Part shown: in pieces, positions 8,831 to 16,914 of the stretch | Layout: each line of letters starts with the position of its first letter | How positions within the stretch are numbered: the stretch's first letter is position 1 | Source: Isosphaeraceae bacterium EP7 | Lineage (GTDB): Bacteria > Planctomycetota > Planctomycetia > Isosphaerales > Isosphaeraceae | Assembly (NCBI GenBank): GCA_038400315.1 | Contig: CP151667.1 | Span: forward strand, 4,289,174 to 4,353,173 | Reading direction: 5' to 3' | DNA length: 64,000 nucleotides | Notes under the pieces: generated by a model | The model's input: the letters and a program-made list of their open reading frames with translations, nothing else | The model's database searches: none | Told to the model about the DNA's origin: nothing | Program-made: the position numbers and the translations under genes

Positions 8831-9056
8831 CGCACCCGCCCGGAATACGCGACCCGACCCCGCCGAGGCCAGGCGACGCTTGGGCGAGGCCGCTACGTCC
8901 TTGCTGGGCTGGGGCCTCGCGGGCATCGTTGCGCTCGGGGCCCTGGCCATCTGGCACCTGGTCCGGCGCGGTCGCCTGATCCGAGACGGGCTCGCCCCGC
9001 CCAGGGACGTGCAGCTCCCCGAGATTCCCGACGGCTTCCCTCGGGACAAGTCATGA
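8823..9056 (+). CDS. Small single-span membrane protein
   Basis: The protein has 77 residues from the ATG at 8823 (an ATG at 8808 is possible). It has one hydrophobic helix (LLGWGLAGIVALGALAIWHL) followed by basic residues, then a proline-rich tail. I do not recognise a family. Its start overlaps the end of the MerR-like gene, and its stop overlaps the rnpA start (ATGA), so it is translationally coupled to both neighbours. Confidence 0.6.
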   Translation: MIDAPARNTRPDPAEARRRLGEAATSLLGWGLAGIVALGALAIWHLVRRGRLIRDGLAPPRDVQLPEIPDGFPRDKS

Positions 9057-9451
9057 CCACCGCACGATTCAGGCCCCACGAGCGCCTGCGAGACTCGGCC
9101 GCGTTTCGTCGCGCCTTCGACCGGCGGAAGTCGGCCTCCGACGAGCGCCTGATTGTCCACGCCTCGGAGAACGGCATGGACTGCGCCCGGATCGGCATCG
9201 TCGTCTCGCGCAAGCGGATGCGGCACGCCACCGACCGCAACCACTTCAAGCGGATCGTCCGCGAGACCTTCCGCCTGACCCGCGCCGAGTGGCCCGTCGG
9301 CTTCGACTACATCGTCCTGCCACGCGGCAAGACCCCCACCCTCGCCGAGACCATCGCCAACCTCCCCGCCCTGGCCCGGGCCGTCGCCCGCCGACTTGCC
9401 AAGAACGTCGGCCCCGCCGCGACACCCCCCGAACCGCCGAAGCAGCCGTGA
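9053..9451 (+). CDS. rnpA: Ribonuclease P protein component
   Basis: The 132-residue basic protein assists the RNase P RNA in maturing tRNA 5' ends. The family signature is visible: an N-terminal RLRDSAAFRRAF, central GIVVSRKRMRHATDRN and the RNR-type motif DRNHFKRIVRETFR at about residues 60-75. The C-terminus is proline-rich. It starts within the ATGA overlap with the previous gene, and yidD starts inside its stop codon. In most bacteria rnpA sits after rpmH near dnaA; here it follows a dnaJ/merR pair and no rpmH is visible. Confidence 0.92.
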   Translation: MTTARFRPHERLRDSAAFRRAFDRRKSASDERLIVHASENGMDCARIGIVVSRKRMRHATDRNHFKRIVRETFRLTRAEWPVGFDYIVLPRGKTPTLAETIANLPALARAVARRLAKNVGPAATPPEPPKQP

Positions 9452-9672
9452 GTCGGCCCAGCTTGCCATCCAGGGCCCTGATCGCCTCGATCCGCGCCTA
9501 CCAGGCCACGTTCAGCCAGCTGCTCGGCCCCGCCTGCATCTACGAGCCGAGTTGCAGTCGCTACATGGTCGGCGCGATCGAGAAATATGGCCTCGTCCGC
9601 GGTGTCCTCAAGGGGCTGAGGCGGATTGGCCGCTGCCACCCCTGGGGACGAGGCGGCTTCGACCCCCCCTGA
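9448..9672 (+). CDS. yidD: Membrane protein insertion efficiency factor YidD
   Basis: The 74-residue protein starts at a GTG overlapping the rnpA stop (GTGA). It shows the YidD signature: IRAYQATFSQLLGPACIYEP, then SCSRYMVGAIEKYG and the C-terminal GRCHPWGRGGFDPP. YidD is a small amphipathic inner-membrane-associated protein that aids YidC/Sec insertion. The three conserved cysteines of the family are present. rnpA-yidD adjacency is normal across bacteria. The next gene is convergent and 28 bases away. Confidence 0.93.
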   Translation: MSRPSLPSRALIASIRAYQATFSQLLGPACIYEPSCSRYMVGAIEKYGLVRGVLKGLRRIGRCHPWGRGGFDPP

Positions 9673-9700
9673 GCCGATGGGCGCTTGGGGGCTCCGAGGA

Positions 9701-10483
9701 TCAGAAGGTCGGCTTGCCCTTGAGCAGCTCGTCTTCCCAGGCGTCGAGCAGGGGCCAGTCGACGGCACAGGTGCCGAAGTCGGCCATGTGGGTGTAGCCT
9801 TCCAGGCGGGCGATCGTGGCGTCGAGCAGGGCGTTGTCCTTGCGGAAGATCGGGCCGTGGGAAGGGAGGATGAATTTGGCGTCGCAGTCGCGGATGCGCT
9901 GGAGGCTGGCGATGTAGTCGACCAGGTTCGAGCCGTGGTGGGCGTCGATCACGCCGACGCAGCCGTCGCGGAAGATGTTGTCGCCGGAGAAGAGCAGGTC
10001 GCCCATCCGGAAGCTGAGCTGGCCGTCGGTGTGGCCCGGGGTGCTCCAGACTTCCAGCGACTTGTCGCCGACGGTCAGGACGTCACCCTCGTTGATGACC
10101 TGATCCACCTTGCACTTGGGCATCTTGATGTGGATGTTCTGGGCATCGATCCGGGCGTAGGTCGTGATCTCGTCGGCCTCTTCGAGCGGCTTGACGCTCT
10201 TGGGGTGCGCCAGGACCTTGGTGCGGAGCACGTCGCGGGCGCGGGCCAGGCCCTGGGTGTGGTCGACGTCGGCGTGCGTGGCGAGGATGAACTTGCAGGC
10301 GGAGAAGCTGAAGTTCATCTGCCGGATCAGCTCCAGCACGTCGGGAAGCTCATCCAGGAAGCCGACGTCGATGATCGCGAACTCGGTGCCGCCGTCGATG
10401 ATGTAGATGTTGACGCCAAGCCGCCTGCGTGCCTGGACATTCAGCTCGATGACGCCCGGGAAGACATATTGACGTTCGACCAT
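9701..10483 (-). CDS. MBL-fold metallo-hydrolase
   Basis: A metallo-beta-lactamase-fold hydrolase of 260 residues from the ATG at 10483. Metal ligands are visible in THADVDHTQG (HxDxDH-like with the second His replaced by Val-Asp-His spacing), STPGHTDGQL, SGDNIFRDG and LPSHGP. The fold hydrolyses thioesters, lactones, phosphodiesters or similar; the substrate here cannot be named. ATG codons at 10519 and 10594 would lengthen the protein; 10483 is preferred because the fold begins right after it (YVFPGVIELNVQ) and a GGAG precedes it. It is divergent from the BlaI-like gene. Confidence 0.82.
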   Translation of the reverse strand: MVERQYVFPGVIELNVQARRRLGVNIYIIDGGTEFAIIDVGFLDELPDVLELIRQMNFSFSACKFILATHADVDHTQGLARARDVLRTKVLAHPKSVKPLEEADEITTYARIDAQNIHIKMPKCKVDQVINEGDVLTVGDKSLEVWSTPGHTDGQLSFRMGDLLFSGDNIFRDGCVGVIDAHHGSNLVDYIASLQRIRDCDAKFILPSHGPIFRKDNALLDATIARLEGYTHMADFGTCAVDWPLLDAWEDELLKGKPTF

Positions 10484-10750
10484 TCCGGGACGAGCTCCAG
10501 GTGCGACGGGGGTCGGCATGTTGCGGGTGAGACGACCCAGCACGATCGCGTTGGGCGGCCCTTGGATCATACCCAGGGCCCCTCGACGCGGCAACCTCGC
10601 CCGGAGACCCGCCGGGCCCGCACATGCGTCATCCCGCCCGCCCGCGAGCCGTTTCCGGTGGGACCTGCGGACATTCCAGGAGAGGCCACATGGATCCCCG
10701 CTGAAGACGCCGGGGACAGGGGCGACCCGGGATTTCGCGGGAGAAGCCGC

Positions 10751-10803
10751 TTGACATGAGCGGCCGACCGTGCACTATGGGTCGTAGTACTACTGTCCAT
10801 AGT
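10751..10803 (+). promoter_or_regulatory. Promoter overlapped by a 30-bp palindromic operator (probable BlaI site)
   Basis: A consensus -35 TTGACA is at 10751-10756, and a -10-like TATGGG begins 19 bases later. Over it lies a symmetric element centred at 10788.5. The outer arms ACTATGG (10774-10780) and CCATAGT (10797-10803) surround an inner palindrome GTAGTACTAC (10784-10793). In total 24 of 30 positions are symmetric. BlaI/MecI operators are dyads built around TAC and GTA; the ATG of the BlaI-like gene is at 10816, so autoregulation is the simplest reading. Confidence 0.75.
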
Positions 10804-10815
10804 ATTGGAGGTCGC

Positions 10816-11220
10816 ATGGACGACGACACGCTCGACGAGCTTGGGGAGCTGCAGCGCTCGGCGCTCGAGGCCGTCTGGGAGCTGGGCGAGGCGAGCGTGC
10901 AGGGGGTGCGCGACCGGCTCGCCGAGTCGGGGCGCGGCGGGCTCGCCTATACGACCATCCTCAGCGTGATGCAGAAGCTCGAGAAGGCAGGCTGGCTCGA
11001 CCACAGGGCCGAAGGCCGGGTCTACATCTACAGGCCGACCAGGTCGAGGGACGAGGCCGACTCCTCGACGGCCAGGTCGCTGCTGCGCAGGGTGTTCGGG
11101 GGCGATCCGCTCCGGCTCTTCCAGCACATCATCGCCGACGAGGACCTGTCGGATCAGGACCTCGCGGCCCTTCGCAAGCTCATCGAGCGCAAACGCACGG
11201 AGAAAGGGAGGGGGGCATGA
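10816..11220 (+). CDS. BlaI/MecI/CopY-family transcriptional repressor
   Basis: The 134-residue protein has the BlaI winged helix at about 8-75. It is recognised by LGELQRSALEAVWELGEASV, the recognition-helix segment AYTTILSVMQKLEKAGWL and the wing HRAEGRVYIYRPTRS. The C-terminal dimerisation part follows. Family members repress until cleaved after a signal from a partner BlaR1 protease. Here the BlaR1-like gene follows with a 4-base overlap (ATGA), so the pair is coupled. The start at 10816 places the palindromic operator just upstream. What is regulated appears to be the operon itself including DUF1800 and DUF1501 genes, not an obvious beta-lactamase. Confidence 0.9.
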   Translation: MDDDTLDELGELQRSALEAVWELGEASVQGVRDRLAESGRGGLAYTTILSVMQKLEKAGWLDHRAEGRVYIYRPTRSRDEADSSTARSLLRRVFGGDPLRLFQHIIADEDLSDQDLAALRKLIERKRTEKGRGA

Positions 11221-14200
11221 TGACGGATTCGCTGAGCATGGCCACGCCCGCGTGGGTCGCGTTGGCCTGGCAAGTCGCATGGCAGTCGACCGCGGTGCTC
11301 GCCGCGGGCCTGGTCGCGTCGTGGACGGTGCCGATGCGGCCGTCGCGGGCCCATCGGATCCTCCTCGCCGCGGCGATCGCGTGCCTGATCGTCACACCCG
11401 CGTCGCTCATCGCACGCAGGTTCGACCTCGGCCTGCTCCCCCCGCGTCTCACGACCAATCCGCCCGAGGTTGCGGCCGAACCCGGGCCCTCTCCGCGGCC
11501 GACCCTGGCTTCGTCCGGGGTTGTGGCACCGCCTGTGAGCTTCGCTTCGGGGCGCGACATGGCGCGGCCCGAGGTCCAGCCCATCGGCTTCAATCCCACA
11601 CTGCAAGAACAGTCAGATGTCTCGATCTCGCCGGTGACCCCGAATCCGGTGGCGAGCGAGGCGTCGATCGTTTCGTTGATCCCGCCGGCCTGGGCCGTCC
11701 TGACACTCGTGGGCCTGTTGTCGCTGCTCGCATCCTACGCTCTTGGGCTGAGGCTCAAGGCCGGGGCCGCGATTCTCCGCGATGGCGACCTCGTGGAGGC
11801 GGCGGGATCGGCGTCCAGGAGCCTGGGAATGTCAATCGTGCCCGAGTTGCGGAGGTCACGCTCGGTGCGGTGCCCGGTCGTCTGGTGCTGGGGGCGGCGA
11901 CCCGTGCTCATCGTGCCGGATTCGCCGTCCGCCGCGGACACCGGCCACTGGTCGGCGATCTTCTGCCACGAGCTGGCGCACTGGACGCGCCGCGACCACC
12001 TCTCGGCGCTGGCCGGCGAGTTGCTCACCTGCCTCCTGCCTTGGCATCCGCTCGCCTGGACGTTGCGCGGCAGGATGGCCGACCTCTCGGAGCTTGCGTG
12101 CGACGACTGGGCGCTCGCCCATGCGCCCGGGGTCTCGCCGCCCGACTATGCCGCGTCGCTGCTCGGGCTGGCCGTCGACCGTCGCCGCCCGCTGGTCCCG
12201 TCGGCCGTCTCCCGTCGGTCGGGTCTCGGAGCCCGCGTCCGTCACATCCTCGAAGAGTCCGATCCGAGGCCACGCACCGGAGCCGCCTGGAACTCGCTCC
12301 TCCTCGGCCTTTCCCTGGGGCTGATCGTCACCCTCACGCTCGCCCAGGCCAGGCAAGCCCGGGCGATCGTTGCGGCGGCCGTGCCCCGCGTTGCGGACGA
12401 CGCGGCTCAGGGATCAGGAGGTGCAAGATTGACGACGATTGAAGGCACGGTCCGGGACATGAGCGGGAAGCCGCTGCCCGAGGCGGAGGTCCTCTGGATC
12501 GGAGTGGACGCGCCAACCCTCAGCCATGTCGCCATGCCGCACGACCATCCCGACTACGGCAGGCATGTCAACAAGGTCGTTGCTCGCGGCGTGGCCGACG
12601 ATCGCGGGAGATTCACCCTCTCAAGCTCGACCCAGAGGCCATCGAACGATCGGCCACTCGCGATGGTCGTCGCCCATGTCAAGGGCCTGGCCCCGGCGAG
12701 TTCCATCGCCGCTTTCGACGGCAAGCCGATCGAGATCGTCCTCCAACCTCCGGTGCCGATCGTCGGGCGGTTGATCACCCCCGGGGGCGAGCCCGCGGCC
12801 GGCGTCGTCGTCCGGCTCGAGACCTATTCCAACGGCTTCTGGCGCGATACCAAGACGGCCCGATACACCCAATATGGGATGGACGGGGAGGATTGGGACG
12901 CTCGGCCCAGGTTCTATCCGGGCGAATTCCGCACCGATGACGAGGGCAAGTTCGTCATCGACGGTTACGTGCCTGCGAATATGTTCGCGACCCTCACCCT
13001 CAGGCATCCCGACTACTCCGTCGAAGAGCTGACGGTCTCGACGGGGGCCAGCATCGAGCCGACTCCGGACCTGGCGGCCTTCAGCATCAGACCCTTGCCG
13101 CGAGAATTTACCCACACTCTCCTTCCGCCCCACCCGGTCGTCGGCCGGATTACGGACGCGGAGACCAAGGCCCCGCTGGCCGGGGTGACGGTCGAGGTCA
13201 CGCCGATGCGTAAGCACGGGGGGAAGCCGATCCGGAGCCTGACAGACGCCGACGGTCGCTATCGCGTCTCCGACCGCGAGGGAGAGCACTACTGGGTGGC
13301 CGTCTACCCGAAGTCCAGCTCGGGCTATCTCCCGGCCGAGCGGGGCATGGTCCAATGGAAAGACGGCGAATCCGACCTGCGGATCGACCTGCCACTCCGC
13401 CGCGGCGTCGTCATCCGAGGTCGGGTCATCGATGAGACGAACGGCGGGCCGATCGCCGGCGCCGGGGTCGTCTATCAGCCGAAACGAGGCAACCCACAGG
13501 TCCGCGCCGACGACGACTTCCGCAGCCCGACGATCACCGATTCCGAGGGCCGTTTCACGCTGACCGGCGTCCGTGGTCCCGGTGTCGTCGTCGCCGAGGG
13601 GCCTTCCGACTCCTACATACGCCGCGCGGTCGCCCCGATCGACTTCGGCCACACGTCGAGCCTTCACGTCCACGGCCTCGCCCGGATCGAGGTCCCCGCC
13701 GTGGGCGAGGGTTCCGAGGCGGTCGTCGGACTGAAACGCGGTTTTACCTTGGAGGCCAGGGTGACAGGGCCCGATGGCTCGCCGCTCGATTCGGTCCGCG
13801 CGTGGTGCCCGGAACTGAACGCGAGGCTCCTGGAGAATTGGGTCTCGCCCCTCATGTTCAGCGACGGCATCTTCCGCCTTCCGGGGGCCGAACCGGGTCG
13901 CACCTACCGCGTGTTCCTGCTCGATGAGGGCAGGAAATTCGGTGCGGTCGCCGAGCTGAAGGCCGACGCCGATCGCAAAGAGCCCCTTGAGGTCAGGCTC
14001 GCCCCCACGGCGACCGCCCATGGGCGGGTACTCGGCAACGACGGGAAGCCGCTCGAAGGATCTCAAATCCTTCCCAACATCCAGCTCGTCGATCAGGGGA
14101 GCGATCTGACCGAGAGAGACCGTTACGACCGGTTCGGCCTCCACATCTACTCGATGTTCACGGATGAGCCACTGAAACAGGTCTATCCGGCCGACTTTCG

Positions 14201-14357
14201 CTATGTAGGGCTCATCCCCGGGGTGCGTTACTTCGTGATGTGGAACAGCGGTGGAGTTCCCTGCTGGCGTGCGATCGAGCCCCTGAAGCCTGGCGAGGAT
14301 CGGGACCTGGGAGATATCCGGGCAGACAAGAAGAAGGAGGCCAAGGATGGGAACTGA
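11217..14357 (+). CDS. BlaR1-like M56 membrane metallopeptidase with long carboxypeptidase-regulatory-like C-terminus
   Basis: At 1046 residues this is much longer than BlaR1. Hydrophobic segments near 15-35, 42-60, 148-170 and 365-380 frame an M56 peptidase whose zinc site is HELAHWTRRDH (about residue 251) with a third-ligand candidate in LSELACDDWAL. Instead of a penicillin-binding sensor, residues ~400-1046 form several carboxypeptidase-regulatory-like (transthyretin-type) modules: TIEGTVRDMSGKPLPEAEV, VGRITDAETKAPLAGVTVEV, VIRGRVIDETNGGPIAGAGV and RVLGNDGKPLEG. By analogy, an extracellular signal bound by these modules would activate cytoplasmic cleavage of the BlaI-like repressor. The ligand is unknown. 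The 3' end overlaps the DUF1800 gene by 11 bases. Confidence 0.88.
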   Translation: MMTDSLSMATPAWVALAWQVAWQSTAVLAAGLVASWTVPMRPSRAHRILLAAAIACLIVTPASLIARRFDLGLLPPRLTTNPPEVAAEPGPSPRPTLASSGVVAPPVSFASGRDMARPEVQPIGFNPTLQEQSDVSISPVTPNPVASEASIVSLIPPAWAVLTLVGLLSLLASYALGLRLKAGAAILRDGDLVEAAGSASRSLGMSIVPELRRSRSVRCPVVWCWGRRPVLIVPDSPSAADTGHWSAIFCHELAHWTRRDHLSALAGELLTCLLPWHPLAWTLRGRMADLSELACDDWALAHAPGVSPPDYAASLLGLAVDRRRPLVPSAVSRRSGLGARVRHILEESDPRPRTGAAWNSLLLGLSLGLIVTLTLAQARQARAIVAAAVPRVADDAAQGSGGARLTTIEGTVRDMSGKPLPEAEVLWIGVDAPTLSHVAMPHDHPDYGRHVNKVVARGVADDRGRFTLSSSTQRPSNDRPLAMVVAHVKGLAPASSIAAFDGKPIEIVLQPPVPIVGRLITPGGEPAAGVVVRLETYSNGFWRDTKTARYTQYGMDGEDWDARPRFYPGEFRTDDEGKFVIDGYVPANMFATLTLRHPDYSVEELTVSTGASIEPTPDLAAFSIRPLPREFTHTLLPPHPVVGRITDAETKAPLAGVTVEVTPMRKHGGKPIRSLTDADGRYRVSDREGEHYWVAVYPKSSSGYLPAERGMVQWKDGESDLRIDLPLRRGVVIRGRVIDETNGGPIAGAGVVYQPKRGNPQVRADDDFRSPTITDSEGRFTLTGVRGPGVVVAEGPSDSYIRRAVAPIDFGHTSSLHVHGLARIEVPAVGEGSEAVVGLKRGFTLEARVTGPDGSPLDSVRAWCPELNARLLENWVSPLMFSDGIFRLPGAEPGRTYRVFLLDEGRKFGAVAELKADADRKEPLEVRLAPTATAHGRVLGNDGKPLEGSQILPNIQLVDQGSDLTERDRYDRFGLHIYSMFTDEPLKQVYPADFRYVGLIPGVRYFVMWNSGGVPCWRAIEPLKPGEDRDLGDIRADKKKEAKDGN

Positions 14358-15735
14358 CCCGGAATCTCCCTGGGATGGCGAGCCCGCCGCGGCCTGGGAG
14401 CCCTACGACCCGTCGCGCGACGGGGCCTGGGACCTAGCTCGCGTCGCGCATCTGCATCGTCGGGCAGGGTTCGGGGCCGGGGCGTCCCGCCTGGCCCGGG
14501 ACGTGAGCGACGGGCACGAGGCGTCGATCCGCCGCATCGTCGAAGGCGATCCCGTCGGCCCGGACGGCCGGACTCGCGCCGAGTTCGACGACCTGGCGGG
14601 CTCGATGACCGATTCCGCGCGGCGCGATCCCGCCATCGGCCGCGTGCGGCTCGCCTGGCTCTTCCGGCTCTTGAACGGCCCGCACCCGCTCCAGGAGCGG
14701 ATGACCCTGGCCTGGCACGGTCACTACGCGACAGGGGCGCGGAAGGTCGCGGATCCGCTCGCGATGCTCGATCAGGTCGAGGCGATGCGGGGGCTCTGGA
14801 ATGCTCCCGTCTCCAAACTCCACCGCGCCATGCTCGACTCCGCCGCGATGCAACTCTGGCTCGACGGACCTTCCAGCGATCGGGACAGGCCGAACGAGAA
14901 TCTCGGACGGGAGTTCCTCGAACTCTTCGCGCTCGGCGAGGGGGCATACGGCGAAGGCGACGTGAAGGCGGCCGCCCGCGCATTGACCGGATACCGCGTC
15001 GGCGGCGGAGCAGACCTGCGAGCTCGCTCCGTCGTCTTCGACCCGAAGCGGCACGACGGCGGCGAAAAACTCCTGCTCGGCGAGACTGGCCCCTGGGGTC
15101 CGGCCGACCTGGTGCGGATCGCCTCGAAGCAGCCGCCCGCCGCGCGTGCGGTGGCGCGGCGACTCTTCCTCACGTTCATCGACGACATCACCCCGCCGCC
15201 GGCCCCGCTCGTCGATGCGCTCGCGGATCTCATCCGCACGCCCGGCGATGTCGACGTCGCGCGGGGCATCCGGGTCGTCCTGGGTTCCCGCTGCTTCCAT
15301 TCGGGAGGGGTGCGGGGACGGAAGGTGAAGTCGCCGGTCGACTTTGTCGTGGGCCTGATTCGCACGACCGGCTGGTTCCGCCCCACACCTGACCCGATCA
15401 CGATCGACGTCTCGCTCACGCGGATGGGCCAGACGCTGCTCGACCCGCCGAGCGTCGCGGGGTGGTCGGGCGGATATTCGTGGCTCGGCGCCCCGCTGCT
15501 CATCGCCCGCGCCAACTTCATGGCGGAAATCACCTCGACGGCAGGCGCCGAGGCGAAGCTCAGGACGCTCCACGGCAAATCCAGGGGAGGCTCCCCGTCG
15601 TCGTGGGGCGCATCGGTCGCCGGGGCATTCGCACCTTGCGTCCAGGGGCCGGGCCTGCGAGGGGCGAAGGCCCCCGCGAGCTATGCCGAGGCCCTGCGGC
15701 TTGTCGCCTCGTATCCCGAAGCCCATCTCGCCTGA
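14347..15735 (+). CDS. DUF1800 family protein
   Basis: A DUF1800 protein of 462 residues, recognised by HLHRRAGFGA near the N-terminus, ERMTLAWHGHYATGARKV, and the diagnostic NENLGREFLELFALGEGAYG followed by DVKAAARALTGYRVGG. Function of the family is unknown; it is nearly always paired with DUF1501 in planctomycetes and other bacteria. No signal peptide is evident from the ATG at 14347, which has GGAGG six bases upstream. The start lies inside the BlaR1-like gene, so translation is coupled, and the DUF1501 gene follows 12 bases after the stop. Confidence 0.88.
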   Translation: MGTDPESPWDGEPAAAWEPYDPSRDGAWDLARVAHLHRRAGFGAGASRLARDVSDGHEASIRRIVEGDPVGPDGRTRAEFDDLAGSMTDSARRDPAIGRVRLAWLFRLLNGPHPLQERMTLAWHGHYATGARKVADPLAMLDQVEAMRGLWNAPVSKLHRAMLDSAAMQLWLDGPSSDRDRPNENLGREFLELFALGEGAYGEGDVKAAARALTGYRVGGGADLRARSVVFDPKRHDGGEKLLLGETGPWGPADLVRIASKQPPAARAVARRLFLTFIDDITPPPAPLVDALADLIRTPGDVDVARGIRVVLGSRCFHSGGVRGRKVKSPVDFVVGLIRTTGWFRPTPDPITIDVSLTRMGQTLLDPPSVAGWSGGYSWLGAPLLIARANFMAEITSTAGAEAKLRTLHGKSRGGSPSSWGASVAGAFAPCVQGPGLRGAKAPASYAEALRLVASYPEAHLA

Positions 15736-15747
15736 GGAGTCCAGGCC

Positions 15748-16911
15748 ATGAATCGACGCCGCTTCCTCTCGAACACGTCCGCCCTCCCGGTGTTCGGCTC
15801 TCTCCCGGGCCTCTGGAGTCGCGCGGCAGCCGCCGCAGGGCCTCAGTCGGACGCGCCCATCCTCGTCGTCGTCGAGTTGACCGGCGGCAATGACGGGCTG
15901 AACATGGTCATCCCTTACGTCGATGACGCCTATCACCGCGCACGTCCCACGATCGGGATCGCCGCCGACAAGGTGCTCAAACTCGATGATTCGATGGGCC
16001 TCCATCCGGCGATGACCGGCCTGCGGACCCAGTGGGACGCGGGGAAGCTGCGCGTGCTGATGAATGTCGGCTACCCGAGGCCGAGCCGATCGCACACGCG
16101 GGCGATGGAGATCTGGCAGTCCGGAGACGTCGCGCCGTTGCCGACCACGGGCTGGCTCGGCCGTTACTCGGAGATCACGCCGGAACGCTCCCCCTCCTGT
16201 TTCGTCGGCCCCGACAGCATGCCGCTCGCCGTCCGGGGCCGCAAGGTCGCCCCGTTCGCGCTCGGCGACATCAAGGCGATGACGCTCCGACCCGAGGCCG
16301 CGCTGACCCCGATTGCGGGCCTTGCGGAGACGTCGACTCCGGCGGGTCGCGTGGCGAAGGCGATGGAGGCGGCTCGCTCGATTGCCGATCGGGTCGCGGC
16401 GATGCGCCCGGACGATGCCACCGCAGGGCGAGAAGGCCTGGAAGTGAAGCTCGCAGTGATCCGCCGGCTCATCGAGTCGGGCTCAGGGTCGAGGGTCTAT
16501 TACACCTCGCTCGACGGCTTCGACACGCACGCCGGGCAGGAATTCGCCCATCAAAGCCTGCTAGGAACGCTGTCCAAGGCGCTTGCTCGCTTCCAGGCCG
16601 ACCTCGAAGCGAGCAAGCTCGACGATCGCGTGGTCGTGCTCGTCTTCTCCGAATTCGGTCGACGTCTCGAAGAGAACGGGTCGAAGGGGACCGACCACGG
16701 AGCGGCCGCGCCTGTTCTCCTCCTAGGCTCGGGGGTCGCAGGCGGTCTCCTCGGCGGGCCGCCGGATCTCCGGGACCTCGACGAAGGGGATGTCCGCTTC
16801 ACCCTCGATTTCCGCGACCTTTATGCGTCATTGCTGGCGGATTGGCTCGGCGTCGACCCGACCCCGGTGGTCGGCCGGGGCCAGGAGGGTCGTCTTCACC
16901 TGTTCCGTTGA
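15748..16911 (+). CDS. DUF1501 family secreted protein (alkaline-phosphatase-like fold)
   Basis: The 387-residue protein starts with a Tat-type signal (MNRRRFLSNTSALPVFGS...) and continues with DUF1501 hallmarks: VVVELTGGNDGLNMVIPYVD, GLHPAM, DGFDTHAGQE and VLVFSEFGRRLEENGSKGTD followed by HG. The family has a sulfatase/alkaline-phosphatase-like fold, but enzymatic function is not established. The Tat signal implies folding in the cytoplasm and export to the periplasm. It ends the BlaI-BlaR1-DUF1800-DUF1501 unit; its stop is only three bases from the stop of the convergent recJ gene. Confidence 0.9.
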   Translation: MNRRRFLSNTSALPVFGSLPGLWSRAAAAAGPQSDAPILVVVELTGGNDGLNMVIPYVDDAYHRARPTIGIAADKVLKLDDSMGLHPAMTGLRTQWDAGKLRVLMNVGYPRPSRSHTRAMEIWQSGDVAPLPTTGWLGRYSEITPERSPSCFVGPDSMPLAVRGRKVAPFALGDIKAMTLRPEAALTPIAGLAETSTPAGRVAKAMEAARSIADRVAAMRPDDATAGREGLEVKLAVIRRLIESGSGSRVYYTSLDGFDTHAGQEFAHQSLLGTLSKALARFQADLEASKLDDRVVVLVFSEFGRRLEENGSKGTDHGAAAPVLLLGSGVAGGLLGGPPDLRDLDEGDVRFTLDFRDLYASLLADWLGVDPTPVVGRGQEGRLHLFR

Positions 16912-16914
16912 GTC

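Noticed and set aside
14434-16095. A 553-codon open frame antisense to DUF1800/DUF1501
   Set aside because: Spans two well-recognised genes on the other strand; Arg/Gly-rich with no motif.
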